A stretch of 25,599 nt of DNA from CAZGMJ01 sp964526785 (GTDB taxonomy: Bacteria > Planctomycetota > Phycisphaerae > Sedimentisphaerales > Anaerobacaceae): contig CAZGMJ010000074.1 in the NCBI GenBank assembly GCA_964526785.1, forward strand, positions 1 to 25,599, given 5' to 3'. The notes beneath the pieces are model-generated. The model ran no database searches. It saw only the letters and a list, made by a program, of their open reading frames with translations, and was not told the DNA's origin. Both the position numbers and the translations under genes were made by a program. Each line of letters begins with the position of its first letter. Position 1 is the stretch's first letter. Below, one piece after another: positions 21,786 to 25,599 of this stretch.

Positions 21786-22409
21786 TCATTCGGCCGCGGC
21801 ACGGGCCTGCGTATCCGCCTCCACAGCGAGGGATCCGGCGATTTTTCTGCCGGTTTCGGTGCGAAACCGCTCATTTATGATGCGATTGCGCTGCTTTTGA
21901 TCGCCGGTTCGCAGTCGATTTCCGTAGTTGACCAGCGCATCGGCGTCCCAGACGGTGCGGAACTCCGGCGTCGCGACCGTTTCGGCGTCGTGTGCGGTGT
22001 GGTGATTGGCGATTATGCTGCAAATTCGCTCGATTTGCGTGCTTTTGAGGCCAATATCGGTCAGTATTCGGCGGGCAATCGGCGGGCCTTCGATCTCCTG
22101 GTATTTGCCCGCGGACGAGCCGTGGACCCGCCGGGCTTCGGGGATGCCGATGTCGTGGTAGATCGCCCCGGCGGTCACGATCAGCGGATCGCCGCCTTCG
22201 CTGCGGGCAATCCGCTCGGCGTAGCCCAGCACGTTCATCGTGTGCTTGATCAGGCCCTGCCTGTCGCCGAAATACGCCTCCATCCGGCCGATCATCACGG
22301 CCCGCATATGCGGCAGGTTCTCGGAAGTGCTGCGGCTCTGCGAACTCGGGCCGCTGCAGCCGGCGATCGCGAGGATGGCAATCAGCGTTGTCCATATGGC
22401 TTTGGTCAT
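21786..22409 (-). CDS. HD-domain phosphohydrolase lipoprotein
   Basis: The 207-residue product starts with a lipoprotein signal (MTKAIWTTLIAILAIAGC, lipid-anchor Cys at 18) and then carries an HD domain. The metal-binding set is visible: H56 (IKHTMNV), H85-D86 (AIYHDIGIP), H136/H137 (ANHHTAH) and D155/D157 (VWDADAL). HD proteins hydrolyse phosphate esters, often of nucleotides, and this subgroup resembles cytoplasmic phosphohydrolases of the YfbR/YedJ type. The unusual point is the export signal, which would put the enzyme in the periplasm. AGGACC precedes the ATG. It lies 19 bases downstream of the TPR gene on the same strand, so the two likely form an operon. Substrate unknown. Confidence 0.8.
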   Translation of the reverse strand: MTKAIWTTLIAILAIAGCSGPSSQSRSTSENLPHMRAVMIGRMEAYFGDRQGLIKHTMNVLGYAERIARSEGGDPLIVTAGAIYHDIGIPEARRVHGSSAGKYQEIEGPPIARRILTDIGLKSTQIERICSIIANHHTAHDAETVATPEFRTVWDADALVNYGNRLRTGDQKQRNRIINERFRTETGRKIAGSLAVEADTQARAAAE

Positions 22410-22428
22410 TGGTCCTGTCCCCCTATCT

Positions 22429-23358
22429 TCATTCTGTGGCGTCCTGCGTTACATTCTGCTCGGCGGCCTGCGGTTGGCGACCCGCGTCATAGGCTTCTAT
22501 ACGGTCCCGCAGGGCCTGCTTCTGCTCGTCGGTTGCGCCGGATTTGTCCATCAGTTCGAGCGCGGCCCGGGCTGTTGCGGCGGCATCGCCATAGCGGCCG
22601 GTCTGGGCGTATGCGGATGCGAGCGTGCTCTTGAAGGCAGCGAGCGTCTCGGCTCCTTCGACCGGGTCGAACTTCGCTTCGGCGGCGGTAACGACCTGCT
22701 CGGCCATTTCCACGGCCCCGGGCCCGTCGCGAAGCTCCCGCCGGGGGCACGTCGCCAGCAGCCAGGCGAGATTGTTCGCGTAGTGCATTCGTTCGTAGTC
22801 GTGCAGGCCGTCGTCGGCCAGTTCCATCGCCCTGCCGTAATCGGCGATGGCCTTGTCGTACTGCCGGAGCCGGACATACGCCCCGGCCCGCTGGGCGTAC
22901 GTATGGCGGGCTTTGGGGGCCGATTGCAGAATTGTGCTGAAATCGTCCACGGCCGCTTCATACTCGCCCAGCTCGCACAGGACCTCGGCCCGTTTGGACC
23001 GCGAGTGCACGTAGAAGGCGTTGAACTCGAGCACTCTGGTCAGGCAGTCGTTGGCGTCTTCGTATTTGCCGAGCCCGGCGTACGCACAGCCCATGCCGTG
23101 CAGGGCCTCGACGCTGTTGAGCCGCTTGTCGATGTTCATGCCTTTGGCGAAGAACCACGCCCCCTTCGACCGCTGAATGTCCTCCAGGGCCCGCGCGAAG
23201 GATACGAGGGCCCGGTCGTACTCGCGGTGCACCAGTTCGATATCGCCCTGCGAGAGGTGCTTCGAGCCGTCGAGCGTGCTGAGGTGGTAGTGGTAGCCGA
23301 CGAACGACAGCACGATGACGGTCAGTACGATTTCGAGCGTTACGGCTTTCCAGGACAT
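22429..23358 (-). CDS. Membrane-anchored TPR-repeat protein
   Basis: The 309-residue protein has one N-terminal hydrophobic helix (about 7-27) and then tandem tetratricopeptide repeats. Typical TPR spacing of G/A/Y residues is visible in ALHGMGCAYAGLGKYEDAN (about 85-103), RAEVLCELGEYEAAVDDF, RAGAYVRLRQYDKAIADYG and the later STLASAYAQTGRYGDAAATA. TPR domains are protein-protein interaction scaffolds, so it probably assembles partners at the inner membrane, perhaps including the HD lipoprotein encoded just downstream. GGAGG lies nine bases before the ATG, and a hairpin (23375-23392) lies just above it in the leader. The C-terminus is polar. No specific function can be assigned. Confidence 0.8.
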   Translation of the reverse strand: MSWKAVTLEIVLTVIVLSFVGYHYHLSTLDGSKHLSQGDIELVHREYDRALVSFARALEDIQRSKGAWFFAKGMNIDKRLNSVEALHGMGCAYAGLGKYEDANDCLTRVLEFNAFYVHSRSKRAEVLCELGEYEAAVDDFSTILQSAPKARHTYAQRAGAYVRLRQYDKAIADYGRAMELADDGLHDYERMHYANNLAWLLATCPRRELRDGPGAVEMAEQVVTAAEAKFDPVEGAETLAAFKSTLASAYAQTGRYGDAAATARAALELMDKSGATDEQKQALRDRIEAYDAGRQPQAAEQNVTQDATE

Positions 23359-23374
23359 TCGTTCACGCCTCCGG

Positions 23375-23392
23375 CTGACCCGCCCGGGTCAG
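23375..23392 (-). promoter_or_regulatory. Leader hairpin upstream of the TPR gene
   Basis: CTGACCC (23375-23381) pairs perfectly with GGGTCAG (23386-23392) around a four-base loop, just upstream of the GGAGG ribosome-binding site of the TPR gene. It could be a leader stem-loop or part of an operator. Evidence is the symmetry only. Confidence 0.35.
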
Positions 23393-23471
23393 TGGGTTCC
23401 TGTTGTCTGTTCATTATGCGACGCATCCTGTCACGACCACACTATAGCCCCCCGCGGCCTCGCTGTACAGG

Positions 23472-23487
23472 CCGGAGGCGCCTCCGG
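23472..23487. repeat. 16-bp perfect palindrome downstream of the KAP NTPase gene
   Basis: CCGGAGGCGCCTCCGG is a perfect palindrome, 29 bases after the KAP gene stop on the minus strand, with a neighbouring half-site (CCGCCTCCG, about 23492-23500). No T run follows, so a terminator is uncertain. It lies where base composition changes and could mark the edge of the inserted segment. Confidence 0.4.
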
Positions 23488-23515
23488 ATTATCCGCCTCC
23501 GTCATGGCACTGTCT

Positions 23516-24868
23516 TCAATGTGCCCACTGAACTAATTGCTCAATCCTTTGGTAAACCTCACGTATCTGGGCGCCCGGTTTATGCCCCCAACCCTTCCCC
23601 CAGCCCGCCATATACTGGCGTGACTCCAATTCCTCTTCTTCGCCAAGGAGGCCCACTTCCCTCATGACTACTTCTGGAGTCACCGCCTCAGTTACGTCCA
23701 AGCCCCCGCCGGTCAAGAAGAGTAAGAACCACCATGTCTTGTCTTCTGGTAAAACTTCCTTCAAAAAGGTCGCGGCATGCTCAGGTGCGAACTGCTGGGT
23801 GCCCAATAGATGAAAGACTTCGGGCCTACCAACCTTGAACGCTGCCATGGCGATTGAGCTTGCCGCAAAGCTCCACATCAAACGTCGCTTATTCTCTTTC
23901 GAAGTCTCGCACAGATGGCCGAGTATCCGAAACGTTTCTTGGATTTGGCGCGGAGTGAGCCGGAGTCCGCCAATGAGCTGCCGAATGTTTTCCTCCGCCG
24001 AACCAAGGTCCATATAACAGCGACGTAGATCATCGCGCTCCAAGTAGTAATTCACGTACGCTTTCGCCAATTTCATATAGCCAGAATCGGAAATCGCGGG
24101 TAGTGTGACCTCTCGATGCACGAACTTCCGGTAGTACTCTTCAAAATCCAGATCACGTCCAAATGCCGTCTTGGCCGAGTTTTCGAGTTGTTCTCTATCG
24201 GCAGCAAGGAGGAATACAGCTCCTTCAACGTCAAAAACATGCTTAATTGTCTCAAGATACTTGATAGCATAGTCCGGTCGACACCTATCCAGCTCGTCAA
24301 CGAAAAAGAAGACCCTCCTCTCGCCGGATACGACAAAGTTCTGAATCTCATTCTTCAGTCTGTCCATGGCATCTTTTCGACCTCTATAAATTGTGAACGT
24401 TTCCTGTGGGATTTCTCTTGCATCGTTCCTCTCAGCCTTCTTCTTCTCAGCAAGTGTGCCCGCCGCCACGATGTTTATCCCGCTCACCTTCCGCACTATC
24501 TGGTCCCCAATTGCCGTTGCAAACCAACCAACGTCTTTTGCCGCATCAACGATAGATTCTGCCGACTTACCACTCTCTTGTATACGATCTACTATGCCAG
24601 ACACGGCCGCAAACAGGGGGTCCCCGTAGTAGTCGCTCTCCCATGCGTTCAATGAGATTACCAATGGGATGTCCACCTCCTCTCCGCGGCTCTCAATATC
24701 GGCTTTCCACATCTGGAGGAAGGTTGTTTTTCCGGAGCCAAATTTCGAACTAAGTGCAATAACAAGGCTGCCCTCGACAAACTGGTGTTCAACATTAATG
24801 TACCGCTCCAGCCGTTCTGCAAAGGGCTTCAGATCGAGTAGGTCTTGTCCAAATACGGTGACTTGCAT
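23516..24868 (-). CDS. KAP-family P-loop NTPase
   Basis: KAP NTPases (named for Kidins220/ARMS and PifA) are STAND-like P-loop ATPases; bacterial members include phage-exclusion and other defence proteins. The 450-residue product has Walker A FGSGKTT (K47), the KAP Walker B VFFFVDELDRCRPDYA (186-201) and FLLAADREQL, which follows the second strand. Many KAP proteins carry TM helices inserted in the NTPase domain; I see none here beyond a short hydrophobic patch near 130-137, so it is probably soluble. The ATG at 24868 has GAGGA six bases upstream, and a TTG four codons earlier is not preferred. DNA and codon use are more AT-rich than in the genes to the left. Its upstream neighbour is an ORC-like ATPase, and a 19-bp dyad precedes its promoter. 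Function undetermined. Confidence 0.85.
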   Translation of the reverse strand: MQVTVFGQDLLDLKPFAERLERYINVEHQFVEGSLVIALSSKFGSGKTTFLQMWKADIESRGEEVDIPLVISLNAWESDYYGDPLFAAVSGIVDRIQESGKSAESIVDAAKDVGWFATAIGDQIVRKVSGINIVAAGTLAEKKKAERNDAREIPQETFTIYRGRKDAMDRLKNEIQNFVVSGERRVFFFVDELDRCRPDYAIKYLETIKHVFDVEGAVFLLAADREQLENSAKTAFGRDLDFEEYYRKFVHREVTLPAISDSGYMKLAKAYVNYYLERDDLRRCYMDLGSAEENIRQLIGGLRLTPRQIQETFRILGHLCETSKENKRRLMWSFAASSIAMAAFKVGRPEVFHLLGTQQFAPEHAATFLKEVLPEDKTWWFLLFLTGGGLDVTEAVTPEVVMREVGLLGEEEELESRQYMAGWGKGWGHKPGAQIREVYQRIEQLVQWAH

Positions 24869-24896
24869 AGCTATCCTCAACCAAGAATCTTCAAAC

Positions 24897-24902
24897 AGTA
24901 TA
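24897..24902 (-). promoter_or_regulatory. Putative -10 box of the KAP gene
   Basis: TATACT on the minus strand, about 30 bases before the ATG at 24868. No good -35 box lies 16-18 bases upstream (AAGGCT at 24920-24925). The dyad at 24926-24944 sits directly next to that position, an arrangement typical of activated promoters. Confidence 0.35.
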
Positions 24903-24925
24903 GATAGAGCGAAAGACGGAGCCTT

Positions 24926-24944
24926 ATAGCAAGGTCCTTGCTAT
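24926..24944. promoter_or_regulatory. 19-bp perfect dyad between the two ATPase genes
   Basis: ATAGCAAGG-T-CCTTGCTAT is a perfect inverted repeat with 9-bp arms. It lies 39 bases after the stop of the ORC-like ATPase and 58 bases before the KAP start. No T run follows it on the minus strand, so an operator is more likely than a terminator. Confidence 0.5.
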
Positions 24945-24982
24945 CCTCAAGACAGCAGTCTCCCGTTCCAAGCCCCACAACA

Positions 24983-25599
24983 TCAGTCTGCCCTCCATTG
25001 TGCCAATTCACCCGCAACAATTTCTCCTTGCTCTTCCATAGCCTTCATTATTGAGTACGCTTTCAAAAAAGGGCTCTCAAATCTCGCCCTCGCAGTTCCC
25101 CCTACTAAGCACCCAGATATCCGCGTTATCTCATCCAGTATTATCTCCACATCCGGCTCCTCCAAGTTCCTATATTCCTCAGGCATCCACTCCCTTGACT
25201 TACAGATAAAATGGCGCGCAATTCCAGCTACCTCAGACAGAGTCCCTTCTTTTGCTAATGCTGCACTGAAGAGGACGAGCTTTCTTATACTCCTTGGTGT
25301 ATCCACGGGCATATTAACGTATTGCATTCCGGCCGTCTTAGGCGTATTCACCGCAATCGTATACGGCACTGTGATTGTTTCGTGAACCTTCGCTGTGGCT
25401 TTTGGCAGGACTGAAACTAGCTCATCAATTCCCAATTCTGCCCTTTCTGTTGTTAGTGCATGTATTGCCAGTTCCTCACATAGTAAGTGAGTGAAGTACG
25501 GGAGCCCCTCAGAAAGGCTGATTATTGATTTAGTTAATGACTTAGGTGTCTGTGAACATTTTAGGGCAGTGTGGCCTTTTGCCAATAGTTGTTCCACTG
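24983..25599 (-). CDS. ORC/Cdc6-like AAA ATPase, C-terminal part (5' end beyond window)
   Basis: Only about 205 C-terminal codons are in the window. The frame is open to the right edge, and the first apparent start (a GTG at 25597) is probably internal. The visible part looks like the end of an ATPase with Orc1/Cdc6-like architecture: a sensor-2/lid segment LSEGLPYFTHLLCEELAIHAL, a helical linker, and a winged-helix region ending in FESPFLKAYSIMKAMEE, close to the RF.NP...Y..MKG pattern I recall for such proteins. The Walker A and B motifs would lie to the right and cannot be seen. Base composition matches the KAP gene and differs from the rest of the window. Role unknown; a regulator or sensor in a mobile or defence region is plausible. 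Confidence 0.5.
   Translation of the reverse strand, partial: VEQLLAKGHTALKCSQTPKSLTKSIISLSEGLPYFTHLLCEELAIHALTTERAELGIDELVSVLPKATAKVHETITVPYTIAVNTPKTAGMQYVNMPVDTPRSIRKLVLFSAALAKEGTLSEVAGIARHFICKSREWMPEEYRNLEEPDVEIILDEITRISGCLVGGTARARFESPFLKAYSIMKAMEEQGEIVAGELAQWRAD

Larger units (their letters stand above)
24870..24950. repeat. 11-bp direct repeat flanking the KAP promoter
   Basis: GCTATCCTCAA occurs at 24870-24880 and again at 24940-24950, 70 bases apart. On the minus strand each reads TTGAGGATAGC; the copy nearer the gene supplies its ribosome-binding site, and the farther copy overlaps the end of the 19-bp dyad. A small duplication is the simplest explanation. Confidence 0.5.

Noticed and set aside
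23516..25599. Qat (QatABCD) defence system
   Set aside because: Only a KAP NTPase is present. The adjacent genes are a TPR protein and an ORC-like ATPase, with no QueC-like or TatD-like partner in view.

Overview
This window looks like chromosomal DNA from a GC-rich, heterotrophic or fermentative bacterium. Planctomycetota, probably a Phycisphaerae relative, fits best. That placement is an inference from the mix of a TorF-like porin, DUF2752, an archaeal-type phosphohexomutase, long repeat-bearing spacers and many short operons; no rRNA or other marker is present to prove it. Almost all of the DNA is explained by 17 complete protein genes plus one gene cut by the right edge. I found no tRNA, rRNA, CRISPR array or insertion sequence.

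Layout. Bases 1-1194 hold no convincing gene but carry REP-like palindromes, an operator-like dyad with a strong ribosome-binding site, and two short-period tandem repeat tracts. Bases 1195-2876 (minus) encode a six-TM potassium-channel-like protein with a zinc-ribbon tail, translationally coupled to an MtfA-like metallopeptidase. Bases 3251-6081 (plus) encode formate-tetrahydrofolate ligase and FolD, the formate-to-methylene-THF branch of one-carbon metabolism. A TorF-like outer-membrane protein follows at 6208-6996.

The centre, 7400-16003, is an acetate/acetyl-CoA region. AMP-forming acetyl-CoA synthetase (Acs) and an OFA-family MFS transporter lie on plus. They converge on a tight minus-strand operon encoding an ADP-forming acyl-CoA synthetase, a CoA-transferase/hydrolase fused to a GNAT acetyltransferase domain, and an AcuC-type deacetylase. 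Acs carries the lysine motif that Pat/AcuA acetyltransferases modify in other bacteria, so one locus appears to encode three ways to interconvert acetate and acetyl-CoA plus a candidate acetylation/deacetylation switch. This is the most interesting system in the window.

Bases 16273-20822 (minus) encode a CDF metal transporter, a phosphohexomutase (GlmM-like), SerA and a small DUF2752 membrane protein that appears to be transcribed as a leaderless mRNA. An inositol-monophosphatase family enzyme diverges on plus (20937-21755). It converges on a minus-strand pair: a membrane-anchored TPR protein and an HD-domain lipoprotein (21786-23358).

From about 23516 to the right edge the DNA becomes visibly more AT-rich and codon use changes. 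This part encodes a KAP-family P-loop NTPase and the C-terminal part of an ORC/Cdc6-like AAA ATPase, separated by a spacer with a perfect 19-bp dyad. It looks like the start of a laterally acquired island, possibly defence-related; the diagnostic partner genes would lie beyond the window.
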